From Pseudomonas duriflava (GTDB lineage Bacteria > Pseudomonadota > Gammaproteobacteria > Pseudomonadales > Pseudomonadaceae), in assembly GCF_007830155.1 (NCBI RefSeq), contig NZ_VLKY01000011.1, positions 1 through 64,000 of the forward strand: a stretch of 64,000 nucleotides of DNA, written 5' to 3'. Both the position numbers and the translations under genes were made by a program. The notes under the pieces are model-generated. The model was not told the origin of the DNA. It saw nothing but the letters and a program-made list of their open reading frames with translations, and made no database searches. Position 1 is the first letter of the stretch. Every line of letters starts with the position of its first letter. Shown piece by piece: positions 36,063 through 44,553 of the stretch.

Positions 36063-37682
36063 ATGAGCGATTCTCCTATAAGTCCCATGGCTGTCTCGGT
36101 AGATACCGCCACGGCAGAAAAAAGTATTCGAGACCTCATGGGGCTGCTCGCCTTGCCAGCCTTATGGAGCGGGCGGGACGGTGAAACCGTGCTTAGGCTC
36201 ATGATCGAGGCCGTAGAGCGTATCGTGCCGGTTCGGTTTTGCCTGGCGCAGGCCGTGCTGCCGGAGCGCCCCGATTTCTGTCTGGTTCGCGTAGAGGGAA
36301 ATTACCTACCGGAGCAGGTGCTAGATCCTTGGCGGGCCGCCGCCGAGACGTGGTCTGGTCAGCGCGTACCGGATGGCCGGGTGAGCGAAGCTATGACGCC
36401 TTTGCGCCATATGCGCATTATCTATCTGAGCCTAGGGTATGGAAGTTGTGGTGGAAAAATCTGGTTTGGTTCATGCGACCCGGCATTTCCTCAGGTGACG
36501 CAACTAGCTTTCCTACGGGCTGCAGCATCCTTGGCCGCTACGGGTGTCCAGGCGGCACGGGCAAACCATGAGCGTGAGCAGGCCAGTCGCGCCAAGGATG
36601 AGTTCCTGGCCATGTTGGGTCATGAGTTGCGTAACCCTTTAGCCCCTATCGTTATGGCTATAGAGCTACTCAAGCTCAGAAGCAAGGAGGCTTTATCGCG
36701 TGAGCATGTCATCATTGAACGGCAAGCCAATCATTTGTCTCGCCTGGTGGATGATCTTTTGGATGTGACGCGTATTACGCGCGGCAAGATCGAACTTAAA
36801 AAAGAGCCGGTCAAGCTAAAGGATGTTTTGCTTCGTGCGATTGAGGATACCAGCACGCTGATGCAGGAGCGACAGCACCAGCTTGCCACGGATTTTCCTG
36901 AGCAAGACATCTGGATACAGGGAGACGCTATACGACTGGCGCAGGTCTTTACAAATCTTTTGACAAACGCTGCGAAGTACACGGATGTCGGCGGGTACGT
37001 TACGGTGTCAATGCACGTTGCAGATACGTATGCCGAGGTCACGGTTCGTGATAATGGCACCGGTATAAGCCCGCATTTACTGCCATTGCTATTTAACATG
37101 TTCGAGCAGGGCGCAGCGACTATTGATCGTGCCAAAGGCGGACTGGGAATTGGCTTGGCACTTGTAAAAAGTTTCGTGGGCTTGCACGGCGGCACTGTGA
37201 CTGCCCATAGCGACGGTATCGGATGTGGATCTGAATTCACGGTCAGATTACCGCTCCTGAATCCGGCAACCTCCCTCGCGCCTGTAAGCATTCAGGATCA
37301 CTCGGAAACGCCTGGCAAAGCTGTTCGCGTTCTGATCGTCGATGACAATCTTGATGCGCTCGAAAGCACGGCGGCGTATCTACAGCAAAGCGGTCATTCT
37401 GTAGAAACCACAAGCGATCCGCTCAAAGTGTTAGACCTTGCCACAATATTCAAACCTGACGTGGTTATCTTGGATATTGGGTTGCCTGTAGTAGACGGCT
37501 ATACCCTTGCAGCCAGATTGCGCGAAGCATTTCCGGCGGGAACGTTGCGACTGGTGGCGCTTACTGGCTATGGGCAGGCGGCGGATATGAAAAAATCCAG
37601 AGATGCAGGTTTCGACGTACATCTGGTCAAACCTGTTGCCTTTAGGGCATTGAATGAAGCCATAACCAAGCCTGTAGCCTGA
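36063..37682 (+). CDS. Hybrid histidine kinase (GAF-like, HisKA, HATPase, REC)
   Basis: The 539-residue cytosolic kinase has a GAF-like region (~20-165), HisKA with His near 186 (LAMLGHELRNPLAP), HATPase_c (LTNAAKY, GGLGIGLALVK) and a C-terminal receiver with Asp near 469 (VVILDIGLPVVDGY). GGGAAGCGAG precedes the ATG. It follows the MEDS gene and likely receives its signal. The architecture, MEDS protein plus soluble hybrid kinase, recurs in proteobacteria, sometimes next to phytochrome or chemotaxis genes; here it converges on a CrcZ-type sRNA. Its output partner is unknown. Confidence 0.9.
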   Translation: MSDSPISPMAVSVDTATAEKSIRDLMGLLALPALWSGRDGETVLRLMIEAVERIVPVRFCLAQAVLPERPDFCLVRVEGNYLPEQVLDPWRAAAETWSGQRVPDGRVSEAMTPLRHMRIIYLSLGYGSCGGKIWFGSCDPAFPQVTQLAFLRAAASLAATGVQAARANHEREQASRAKDEFLAMLGHELRNPLAPIVMAIELLKLRSKEALSREHVIIERQANHLSRLVDDLLDVTRITRGKIELKKEPVKLKDVLLRAIEDTSTLMQERQHQLATDFPEQDIWIQGDAIRLAQVFTNLLTNAAKYTDVGGYVTVSMHVADTYAEVTVRDNGTGISPHLLPLLFNMFEQGAATIDRAKGGLGIGLALVKSFVGLHGGTVTAHSDGIGCGSEFTVRLPLLNPATSLAPVSIQDHSETPGKAVRVLIVDDNLDALESTAAYLQQSGHSVETTSDPLKVLDLATIFKPDVVILDIGLPVVDGYTLAARLREAFPAGTLRLVALTGYGQAADMKKSRDAGFDVHLVKPVAFRALNEAITKPVA

Positions 37683-37799
37683 CGGATGTCTAGACGCTTA
37701 TTAGGAGAATTTAAGAAGGTGAGTCTTTAAATCCTATCTTTTCCCCTACTCTAAAGTGCTATCAAAGGGAAGAGTAGACAGGCTGTATTTTTAATAGAC

Positions 37800-38157
37800 C
37801 ATAAAGCACTAAGGGAGCCGAGGCTCCCCTTAAGGTGGTACGTGCTTTGTTTTTATTGTTATACCAGGCCTGTTGTTTTTCTTGTCTGGCCCGTCCCGGT
37901 CGTATACCGACCGCCGGGAAGGTTCCTAGCTGGAACCAATAGCAAACGGATTACTTTGATGCTGAGTTGTAATGATCCGGTACGGGTGCTGCCTTAAGGC
38001 AGTTTTATTCTTCTCTGTCCGGTCTAATCCAAGGGATTGTTTGCAACTCTTACCAAAATGATCAGTTAGCTTCGCCTCCGCCTGCTTGTTCTTATTATGC
38101 TGGAGCCGTTACGTCTTATTTTTATTATGTTTTTTGTGTTTCTTATTTTTGTTGTGC
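37800..38157 (-). ncRNA. crcY: CrcZ/CrcY/CrcX-family sRNA (Hfq-Crc decoy)
   Basis: A minus-strand RNA of about 358 nt. It begins GCACAACAAAAATAAG, like Pseudomonas CrcZ (GCACAACAACAATAAC), twelve bases after a perfect sigma-54 promoter. At least six A-rich CA motifs (AAnAAnAA) are visible, for example AACAAAAATAAGAA, AATAAAAATAAGA, AATAAGAACAAG, AAGAATAAAA, AAGAAAAACAACA and AACAATAAAAACAAA. It ends with the hairpin AAGGGGAGCC-TC-GGCTCCCTT nested in an outer AAAGCAC/GTGCTTT pair. CrcZ-type RNAs sequester Hfq/Crc and relieve catabolite repression when poor carbon sources activate CbrAB. crcZ proper lies next to cbrB; no cbrB is here, so a CrcY or CrcX paralogue is more likely. The symbol is provisional. 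Confidence 0.85.
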
Positions 38158-38166
38158 CATAAAGAA

Positions 38167-38182
38167 AGCAGAAGCTGTGCCA
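38167..38182 (-). promoter_or_regulatory. Sigma-54 promoter of the CrcZ-family sRNA
   Basis: On the minus strand TGGCACAGCTTCTGCT fits the -24/-12 consensus, with exactly ten bases between GG and GC. The predicted RNA start is at about 38157. Confidence 0.85.
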
Positions 38183-38210
38183 ATTTTTAAAATTCATTTA
38201 TTTTCAATGA

Positions 38211-38330
38211 GTTACTGTGTTTGTAGCGATTTTTTGAAATGATAACATGAGAATTTTGTTACGGATAAACCCGGCTTTCTATAAGGGGTAACACTTTTGT
38301 ATGGTTTATGGGTGTTACCGTGCGGTTACA
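38211..38330 (-). promoter_or_regulatory. CbrB-like upstream activating sites
   Basis: Upstream of the sigma-54 promoter lie TGTTAC (38257-38262), GTAACA (38288-38293), TGTTAC (38313-38318) and GGTTACA (38324-38330), plus a partial GTTAC at 38211. The middle two belong to a perfect inverted repeat GGTAACAC-N17-GTGTTACC. CbrB of pseudomonads is reported to recognise TGTTAC/GTAACA subsites about 100-160 bases upstream of crcZ, matching this spacing. Confidence 0.65.
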
Positions 38331-38533
38331 AAGGACGTCAGTAGCACCCATGCCCTGAACGTGAGCAGACCGAGTGGTCGAGGCAGACTGAAGAAGCATT
38401 TTCCTCAAGAATGGTGGGCGATAGGGGGTCAAGACTTGGGAGCATCTTGAAAACAATCCATTAACGGATTACAGAGTGCCAAGTCCTCACTTCTGTGTTG
38501 GAAAAGCCGGTGGGTATTCTTTCCCCGTATGGC

Positions 38534-38728
38534 TTAACGAGTGTAGTTGTCTTCATCCCGTGCATAAGCGTATTGGATGAATTTCTCGGCTTCGCTTCTA
38601 TCATCGAAACGTTTTACGGATTTAGTGCCCATTCGTGCCTCGTAATAGGGCGGGGCATCAGGTGAGTTATCGCTTGAGCATTCGAACAGGTAATACCCGT
38701 TTGCGCTGGAAACAACTTTTTCTGGCAT
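38534..38728 (-). CDS. Small hypothetical protein (64 aa)
   Basis: The protein MPEKVVSSANGYYLFECSS... has an aromatic N-terminal half and an acidic, helical end (RSEAEKFIQYAYARDEDN). GAGG lies nine bases before the ATG at 38728 and only three before one at 38734, so the shorter start is preferred. No known domain is recognised. It lies beyond the CbrB-like sites of the sRNA and reads in the same direction. Confidence 0.5.
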   Translation of the reverse strand: MPEKVVSSANGYYLFECSSDNSPDAPPYYEARMGTKSVKRFDDRSEAEKFIQYAYARDEDNYTR

Positions 38729-38734
38729 TAACAT

Positions 38735-39152
38735 TTTCCTCGCATTTGTCTAATTGGTTCTTCCCGAGTGGCTCTCTCTATAAATACGCTGCATGCTCAG
38801 CCTGTCCGATAAGTCATCGTTAATGGCTAAAGCACTAGTGGAGCAAAGACTTCAAATGTAATCAGGCTGAAAATGTTACGAGCGATACGCGAGAGAGGTA
38901 ACGTAACGGCTTACATTTTTCGACCGGTTCACTTGGTCAGGTTAAGAGCCATACGGGTTCGAAATGCAGTGTGCAAGACGCTGCTTAATAAGCAGAGCGC
39001 AAAAGCAGTAACGCTGTGCTCAATAACAGAGGACGCCTACCATATCAGCCTCCCTGTGCTAGGTCTGTTCAGTTTAAATAGGGACTGCCAGCATTGAGCA
39101 AAGATTCCACTCCTGCATATTCCTTATAGATAAGTTTTCAATCAGGATTTAC
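38735..39152. other. Intergenic stretch, nothing recognised
   Basis: About 420 AT-rich bases. The plus-strand frame at 38873-39097 has no ribosome-binding site and atypical composition. No RNA gene recognised. Confidence 0.35.
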
Positions 39153-39878
39153 TCAGAAGCGCTCAGCAGGAGGCGGAATATCGTGTTTGCGTAATTTTCG
39201 ATACAACATATTGCGGCTGATTCCCAGACAACGAACCGTGCGTGATATATGCCAATGTTCTCTCTCCAGCACATCGAGCAGGGCAGCTTTTTCCGCATTG
39301 CCAAGCAAAGCTTTAGTGGAAGAGGCCAGCGCTGGAGTTCTATTACGTATTTTGTGAGGTAGGTCATCGAACAGGGTCAAGCCGTTTCCACCAAGTGCCA
39401 TCAATGTCTGCAAAACGTTGCATAGTTGCCGTACGTTACCTGGCCAGGCGTAATGCAGCAGTGCCTGCCGCGCCCGATTTTCCAAATTCAACGGCGGGCC
39501 TTGGGTTTCCTGGGTCAGCAGATGTTCCAGTAAGACGTTTTTATCGCTGCGCTCGCGTAAGGCAGGCAGCTGAGCAATTGGGCCATTGAGGCGATAATAC
39601 AGGCCTTCCCTGAGTGTTCCTTCGATTATGCGTGCCTCCAGGTCTCGATGGGTTGCTCTGATGAGCAGACGATTCATTTCGCATAGGCAACATCCAGCAC
39701 GCGCTGCAGCCGTTCACGCTGTTCGAGGATGCGGGGCTGCTCCAAGACAACAGGGCTGCCTGGCTTAGTGGGATCAAGATGGTGTTGTTCGAGGCAGCGG
39801 CGCCAGGAACGAGCGATGGTCGGTCGTACGGTCGGTTCCTTGTCCTACGGTTAGAACCTGGCGGGTGTGACGACTCAT
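39153..39878 (-). pseudogene. AcoR-type sigma-54-dependent activator, frameshifted and internally deleted
   Basis: Three pieces of one regulator are visible. MSRHTRQVLTV starts at 39878; after a frameshift near 39820 the N-terminus continues as IARSWRRCLEQHHLDP...RVLDVAYAK, typical of AcoR-like proteins that regulate acetoin or aldehyde dehydrogenases. A TGA follows, and the frame resumes at about 39675 with ATHRDLEARIIEGTLREGLYYRLNG, the second half of the AAA+ domain, then a Fis-type helix-turn-helix (RTVRCLGISRNMLYRKLRK). The GAF domain and the Walker A, GAFTGA and Walker B region are deleted, so the product cannot activate sigma-54. It is divergent from exaC, whose promoter and operator survive. 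Confidence 0.85.
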
Positions 39879-40002
39879 GGCGAGGGCGGTCATTCTTATT
39901 GTTCTCTGCGTAAAGGGGTTCGATTGGAACTGCCGTGACGCTGCGACACCTGAAGCACCGTCTATGCTTCACTAGGTAAAGACCGATTGCAAATGGAAAA
40001 GC

Positions 40003-40028
40003 AGGTTGTGCCAATGCTGGTACAACCT
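40003..40028. promoter_or_regulatory. Activator-binding inverted repeat upstream of exaC
   Basis: AGGTTGTGCCA-ATGC-TGGTACAACCT is an inverted repeat with ten of eleven paired positions, about 110 bases before the sigma-54 promoter. A further half-site TGGTACAAC lies at 40052-40060. This is the expected layout of an upstream activating sequence for an AcoR-type activator. Confidence 0.7.
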
Positions 40029-40123
40029 GTCACCAGGCCCTGTCTCGGTCATGGTACAACGTCCCATGCATGATCTCCGGCTTGGTTGGGCGCAGCCGCT
40101 CTAGACTAGGTTTCTGTTGAAGC

Positions 40124-40138
40124 TGGCCTGAGCTTTGC
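40124..40138 (+). promoter_or_regulatory. Sigma-54 promoter of exaC
   Basis: TGGCCTGAGCTTTGC has GG and GC spaced by ten bases, as in -24/-12 promoters. The start would be near 40149, leaving a 45-base leader before the ATG at 40195. Confidence 0.7.
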
Positions 40139-40194
40139 TCATTCCTTTGCAGCATTACAGACTCCATAACAAGCACAACATTGGGAGAACCACC

Positions 40195-41715
40195 ATGCGT
40201 TACGCACAACCTGGCAGCCAGGATGCTCTTGTCAGCCTGCAGTCCCGTTATGGCAACTACATTGGTGGCGAATTTGTTTCGCCCGTCAAAGGTCAGTATT
40301 TCACCAACACCTCGCCGGTCAACGGCTCTGTAATTGGCGAGTTTCCTCGTTCTACGGCCGAAGACATCGATAAAGCGCTGGATGCCGCTCACGCTGCTGC
40401 CGATGCGTGGGGCAAAACGTCTGTTCAGGCGCGCTCTCTGATCCTGCTCAAGATTGCCGACCGCATCGAGCAGAATCTTGAAAAGCTTGCTGTTGCTGAA
40501 ACCTGGGATAATGGAAAGGCGGTTCGCGAGACCCTGGCGGCCGATGTACCACTGGCGGCTGACCATTTCCGTTATTTTGCAGGCTGTATTCGTGCTCAAG
40601 AGGGTACGGCTGCTGAAATCGACCAGCACACGGCGGCCTATCATTTCCATGAGCCATTGGGGGTGGTCGGCCAGATCATTCCGTGGAACTTCCCTCTGTT
40701 GATGGCGGCCTGGAAATTGGCACCGGCTCTGGCAGCAGGCAACTGTGTGGTGCTCAAGCCCGCTGAACAGACCCCGCTGTCCATTACGCTGCTTGCCGAG
40801 ATAATCGGTGACCTGCTGCCCCCAGGCGTACTCAATATTGTTCAGGGCTTTGGCAAGGAAGCGGGCGAGGCGCTGGCTACCAGTACCCGTATCGCCAAGA
40901 TTGCCTTTACCGGTTCGACCCCCGTGGGCTCGCACATCCTGAAGTGCGCTGCGGTAAACATTATTCCCAGTACAGTAGAACTGGGGGGCAAGTCACCTAA
41001 TATCTACTTTGAAGACATCATGCAGGCCGAGCTGAGCTTTATTGAAAAGGCCGCAGAAGGGCTGGTTTTGGGTTTCTTCAACCAGGGTGAAGTTTGCACC
41101 TGCCCCTCCCGCGCTCTAGTGCAGGAGTCGATTTACGAACCATTCATAGCCGAGGTCATGAAAAAGGTCACTCAGATCAAGCGGGGCGATCCACTGGACA
41201 CCGAGACCATGATTGGTGCTCAGGCGTCACAACAACAGTTCGACAAGATCGTGTCCTACCTGGAAATTGCACGTAGCGAGGGGGCCGAGTTCCTCACAGG
41301 CGGTGCCGTCGAATCCTTGCAGGGGGACTTGGCGAGCGGGTATTACATCCAGCCGACCCTTCTCAAAGGGCATAATAAGATGCGGGTCTTTCAGGAAGAA
41401 ATCTTCGGCCCGGTCATTGGCGTTACGACCTTCCGAGATGAAGCCGAAGCGCTGGCCATCGCTAACGATACTGAGTTTGGGCTAGGAGCAGGTGTCTGGA
41501 CGCGTGATATCAATCGCGCCTATCGCATGGGCCGTGGTATCAAGGCCGGTCGCGTCTGGACTAACTGCTATCACTTGTATCCCGCTCATGCTGCCTTTGG
41601 CGGCTACAAGAAATCCGGTATTGGCCGCGAGACTCACAAGATGATGCTGGATCATTACCAGCAGACCAAGAACCTGCTGATCAGCTACGACACCAACCCG
41701 TTGGGATTTTTCTAA
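40195..41715 (+). CDS. exaC: NAD+-dependent acetaldehyde/aldehyde dehydrogenase (ExaC/AldB type)
   Basis: The 506-residue enzyme oxidises acetaldehyde and other aldehydes to acids, for example during growth on ethanol or ethanolamine. Motifs are [20 protein letters not shown], the catalytic Glu in [11 protein letters not shown], the catalytic Cys in [11 protein letters not shown] and the C-terminal [15 protein letters not shown]. It closely resembles ExaC of P. aeruginosa and AcoD. GGGAGAA precedes the ATG; an in-frame ATG at 40135 lies inside the promoter. A sigma-54 promoter and operator precede it, but the divergent activator gene is dead. Confidence 0.94.
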   Translation: MRYAQPGSQDALVSLQSRYGNYIGGEFVSPVKGQYFTNTSPVNGSVIGEFPRSTAEDIDKALDAAHAAADAWGKTSVQARSLILLKIADRIEQNLEKLAVAETWDNGKAVRETLAADVPLAADHFRYFAGCIRAQEGTAAEIDQHTAAYHFHEPLGVVGQIIPWNFPLLMAAWKLAPALAAGNCVVLKPAEQTPLSITLLAEIIGDLLPPGVLNIVQGFGKEAGEALATSTRIAKIAFTGSTPVGSHILKCAAVNIIPSTVELGGKSPNIYFEDIMQAELSFIEKAAEGLVLGFFNQGEVCTCPSRALVQESIYEPFIAEVMKKVTQIKRGDPLDTETMIGAQASQQQFDKIVSYLEIARSEGAEFLTGGAVESLQGDLASGYYIQPTLLKGHNKMRVFQEEIFGPVIGVTTFRDEAEALAIANDTEFGLGAGVWTRDINRAYRMGRGIKAGRVWTNCYHLYPAHAAFGGYKKSGIGRETHKMMLDHYQQTKNLLISYDTNPLGFF

Positions 41716-41724
41716 CGTCATTCA

Positions 41725-41748
41725 GGGGCGGTAGAAGGCTACCGCCCT
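41725..41748 (+). terminator. Terminator hairpin after exaC
   Basis: GGGCGGTAG-AAGG-CTACCGCCC forms a perfect nine-pair stem, 11 bases past the stop codon, followed by TCTAA. Confidence 0.7.
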
Positions 41749-41853
41749 CTAAGACGCAATACTGATTGCCGATTGGTGTGTGTCCAACAAACAGGGCTTT
41801 CCTTGAGTTAGGTCGTTATTTTGGCGTGCCATGTGCTTCAAGCTTGCTATCGT

Positions 41854-41885
41854 GGAGCGTAGGAGCGTAGGAGCGTAGGAGCGTT
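41854..41885. repeat. Tandem repeat of an 8-bp unit
   Basis: Four copies of GGAGCGTA (last one GGAGCGTT) lie head to tail in non-coding sequence. Such short repeats vary by slippage. No gene overlaps it. Confidence 0.8.
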
Positions 41886-42315
41886 TGACCGGCGTTTGCC
41901 AGTATCACCACTTCATCGTCCTGAATACATGACAATGAAGCCATTGGTTTCGTGAGTTTAATAAACTGCTGAAAACTTAGAAAGTCGATGTTTCCGTGTT
42001 ACGTCCCGAAACAAATTTTAGCCCATAGTGCAGCTTCCTGCGTTGTCGCACTGATTTGCCTGCGGCAGAGGGCGACTGGCCGGTCAAACCCAACCGCCTT
42101 TTATTTCTGGTCATGAGAAAGGGAACATCGTTGGTTTAGGTGCGCTGTGGCTGGGCAAGCAATAGAAACATGTCTGTTTACAGTTTTTTCAAAAGCTGCC
42201 GATTTCCTGACGTAAGCCATGCGCCATCGTGATCATGCCGTTTGGTCTGAAACGCTCCGCTCGAATTGATCAATGCGAGCCTACCTGACGATATAACTGT
42301 TTAGGAAGTACCCTT
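41886..42315. other. Intergenic stretch before the 4HB chemoreceptor
   Basis: About 430 bases with no gene. It should hold the promoter of the following chemoreceptor gene; no motif stands out. Confidence 0.35.
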
Positions 42316-43956
42316 ATGGCCTGGTTCATTAATGCCAAATTAGCTACCAAACTTCTAGGTGCTTTTATTCTTTTTGCCTGTATTAGCCTTGTAATAGGGT
42401 TATTAGGCATTCGAGCAATCACCCAGTTATCGAACAGTCTGGAGTTGGTTTTTACTAACAATATCGTATCGGTAGCGAATGCTTACGAGACAAAAGCCAA
42501 GACCATTGCTCAACACCGTGATGCCTATAAGCTGCTTGCTTTAACGGAATCAGGCGCCTCGGTACAGGAGCGTGACCAAGCGTTACAGTCTTTAGAGGCT
42601 AACCGGGCTGCGGCAGAGAAAGCGTTCGCGACCTATCGCTCAACACCGTCACGGGATGATGAGCGCGCCGCGGGCGACAGGATGGAAAAGGATTGGCCTG
42701 TTTTTCAATCGCATATCGAGCGTGTACTGATGGCGTTAGATCAGGGGGATTTCGATACGGCACGTAGCCTCGTCAAGGGGGATGTCAACGATTACTATCG
42801 TCGACTCATGACACACCAAGACGCTATTGTAGAATCCAACAAGCAACAGGCAGATGAAGGGGCTCAGCAGGCCAAAGCACTTAAACGCTCCGTTAGTTTG
42901 ATGCTTTACAGCGGCATGTTCATCGCCTTTGTTATGGCGATTGTGTTGGGTGTGCTTATTACCCTTTCGATTACCCGTCCGATCGCTCGTGCGGTCGTTA
43001 GTACCCAGCGTATCGCCCAGGGCGATTTAAGTGTTCGAATCGATAGTCATGGGCGTGACGAGACAGGGCAATTGTTACAAGCCTTGAGCGGAATGCAAGA
43101 CAACCTTAAAAAGACTATCCAGGAGATTGCCAGCGCTTCCGATCAGTTAGCGTCTGCTGCAGAAGAGCTTAATGCGGTAACTGACGAAGGCTCTCGCAGC
43201 CTGACGCAGCAGAACGGTGAAATTCAGCAGGCGGCAACGGCAGTTACAGAAATGACATCGGCTGTTGAGGAAATTTCACGTAATGCCGCTTCTACCTCTG
43301 AGGCTTCGCACGTAACCAGCAAGGAGGCACAAACGGGGCGTCTGCAAGTAGGTAAAGCGGTTAATGCCATCGATACTATGGCTCAAGAGTTGAACACCTC
43401 TTCCGAGACTGTGCAGGCTTTGTCCGAACAGGTGCGCAATATTGGTCAGGTCGTGGATGTTATCCGGGGCATTGCCGAGCAAACCAATCTGCTGGCCCTT
43501 AATGCGGCGATCGAGGCGGCCCGGGCGGGAGAGCAGGGGCGTGGCTTCGCTGTCGTTGCCGATGAAGTTCGTGCTCTGGCTCACCGTACGCAGACGTCGA
43601 CAGGTGAAATCGAAACTATGATCGGCACTGTCCAGAATACGACCGATCAGGCAGTACGGACGATGGGTAATAGCCGGTCGCTGGCGGAAAATACCCAACA
43701 GTTGGCCCAAGCCGCGGATCAAGCGCTAGAGCGTATTACAGTTGCCGTGACGGGGATCAACGAGCGTAACTTAGTTATCGCCAGCGCCGCAGAACAGCAG
43801 GCTCAGGTAGCTCGTGAAGTTGATCGGAACTTGGTTAATATTCAGGATCTGTCCACGCAGACTTCAGCCGGAGCGAATCAAACAAACGCCGCCAGTCAGG
43901 ATCTGTCTCGCTTGGCGGTTTCCCTGAACCAGACGGTTGCCCGATTCAGGCTATAA
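42316..43956 (+). CDS. Methyl-accepting chemotaxis protein with four-helix-bundle sensor
   Basis: A 546-residue receptor: membrane helix ~10-33, a helical periplasmic domain of 4HB_MCP type (~35-190; [19 protein letters not shown]), a second helix ~193-215 ([19 protein letters not shown]), HAMP (~215-268) and the cytoplasmic signalling hairpin with tip [19 protein letters not shown] near residue 390. 4HB sensors bind organic acids, aromatics or amino acids. It is monocistronic. The chemotaxis signalling genes themselves are not in the window. Ligand unknown. Confidence 0.93.
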   Translation: MAWFINAKLATKLLGAFILFACISLVIGLLGIRAITQLSNSLELVFTNNIVSVANAYETKAKTIAQHRDAYKLLALTESGASVQERDQALQSLEANRAAAEKAFATYRSTPSRDDERAAGDRMEKDWPVFQSHIERVLMALDQGDFDTARSLVKGDVNDYYRRLMTHQDAIVESNKQQADEGAQQAKALKRSVSLMLYSGMFIAFVMAIVLGVLITLSITRPIARAVVSTQRIAQGDLSVRIDSHGRDETGQLLQALSGMQDNLKKTIQEIASASDQLASAAEELNAVTDEGSRSLTQQNGEIQQAATAVTEMTSAVEEISRNAASTSEASHVTSKEAQTGRLQVGKAVNAIDTMAQELNTSSETVQALSEQVRNIGQVVDVIRGIAEQTNLLALNAAIEAARAGEQGRGFAVVADEVRALAHRTQTSTGEIETMIGTVQNTTDQAVRTMGNSRSLAENTQQLAQAADQALERITVAVTGINERNLVIASAAEQQAQVAREVDRNLVNIQDLSTQTSAGANQTNAASQDLSRLAVSLNQTVARFRL

Positions 43957-43998
43957 CGGTTGTCTTGTCAGCGACTAGTTACTTTCTTAGGTTAAAAG

Positions 43999-44032
43999 AG
44001 CTGAGCCCCAATCTGTGGCTGTGGGCTCGGCT
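43999..44032 (+). terminator. Hairpin after the 4HB chemoreceptor gene
   Basis: AGCTGAGCCC / GGGCTCGGCT forms a ten-position stem with one G-T pair and a 14-base loop. Its right arm and flank are shared with a second intergenic site near 53551-53588. Confidence 0.5.
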
Positions 44033-44553
44033 GACTGACGCCACGGGAATGCCATTGCCAGCACATTCCCTTCTGGCGTAACGCCATGTTCGAATTTTCC
44101 GTATCTTGCCAGTCCAAGTTGGCCTTGCCGTAGGCTGCCTATCCGTTCTGCCTCACGTTAACTAGCGCGCATAAAGTTTCCATATACGTGACGTACAAAC
44201 GTTGCGGTTATCGTTCTGACAGATTAATACTCTGCCAGAGATGCCGTTACGGTTGCCAAGCGTTACAGCTCTAAAGACTTTATACGGCAGCAGTCTGGCA
44301 AAACGGCAACAGGTCTGCTATCAAGCAGTAACTCTGATAATCCTCTCTACATTCAGACAGGCTCCAACGTCATAGTTTTCGTCCGTTTCAGCCGTACCGC
44401 AGGAGTTCAGGTTCTCTTCATGGCTACCGATATCTCTATTAATGCTGTCTGCTCTCGCATAAGCAGGCTGAAATGGCGATGCCTAGCCAGGCAAGAAGCA
44501 GTGCCTGAGGCTCATAAAAAACTGATCCCTTTCTGAGTGTAAAAAGTTTTTGC
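44033..44553. other. Intergenic region with a long imperfect inverted repeat
   Basis: It holds an imperfect inverted repeat at 44038-44077 (ACGCCA..GGAATG / CATTCC..TGGCGT), related in layout to 53503-53541. A 38-codon frame at 44420-44536 (MATDISINAV...) has only a distant AGG and weak coding character, so it is noted but not called. Confidence 0.4.

Noticed and set aside
38873-39097. Plus-strand frame of 74 codons
   Set aside because: No Shine-Dalgarno, arginine-rich and cysteine-scattered sequence typical of a spurious frame.
39541-40014. 157-codon minus-strand frame near the exaC regulator
   Set aside because: It is the wrong frame for most of its length; the real content is the frameshifted AcoR-type pseudogene.
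44420-44536. 38-codon frame MATDISINAV... before the large hybrid kinase
   Set aside because: Ribosome site is too far from the ATG and there is no conserved feature; kept only as a remark.
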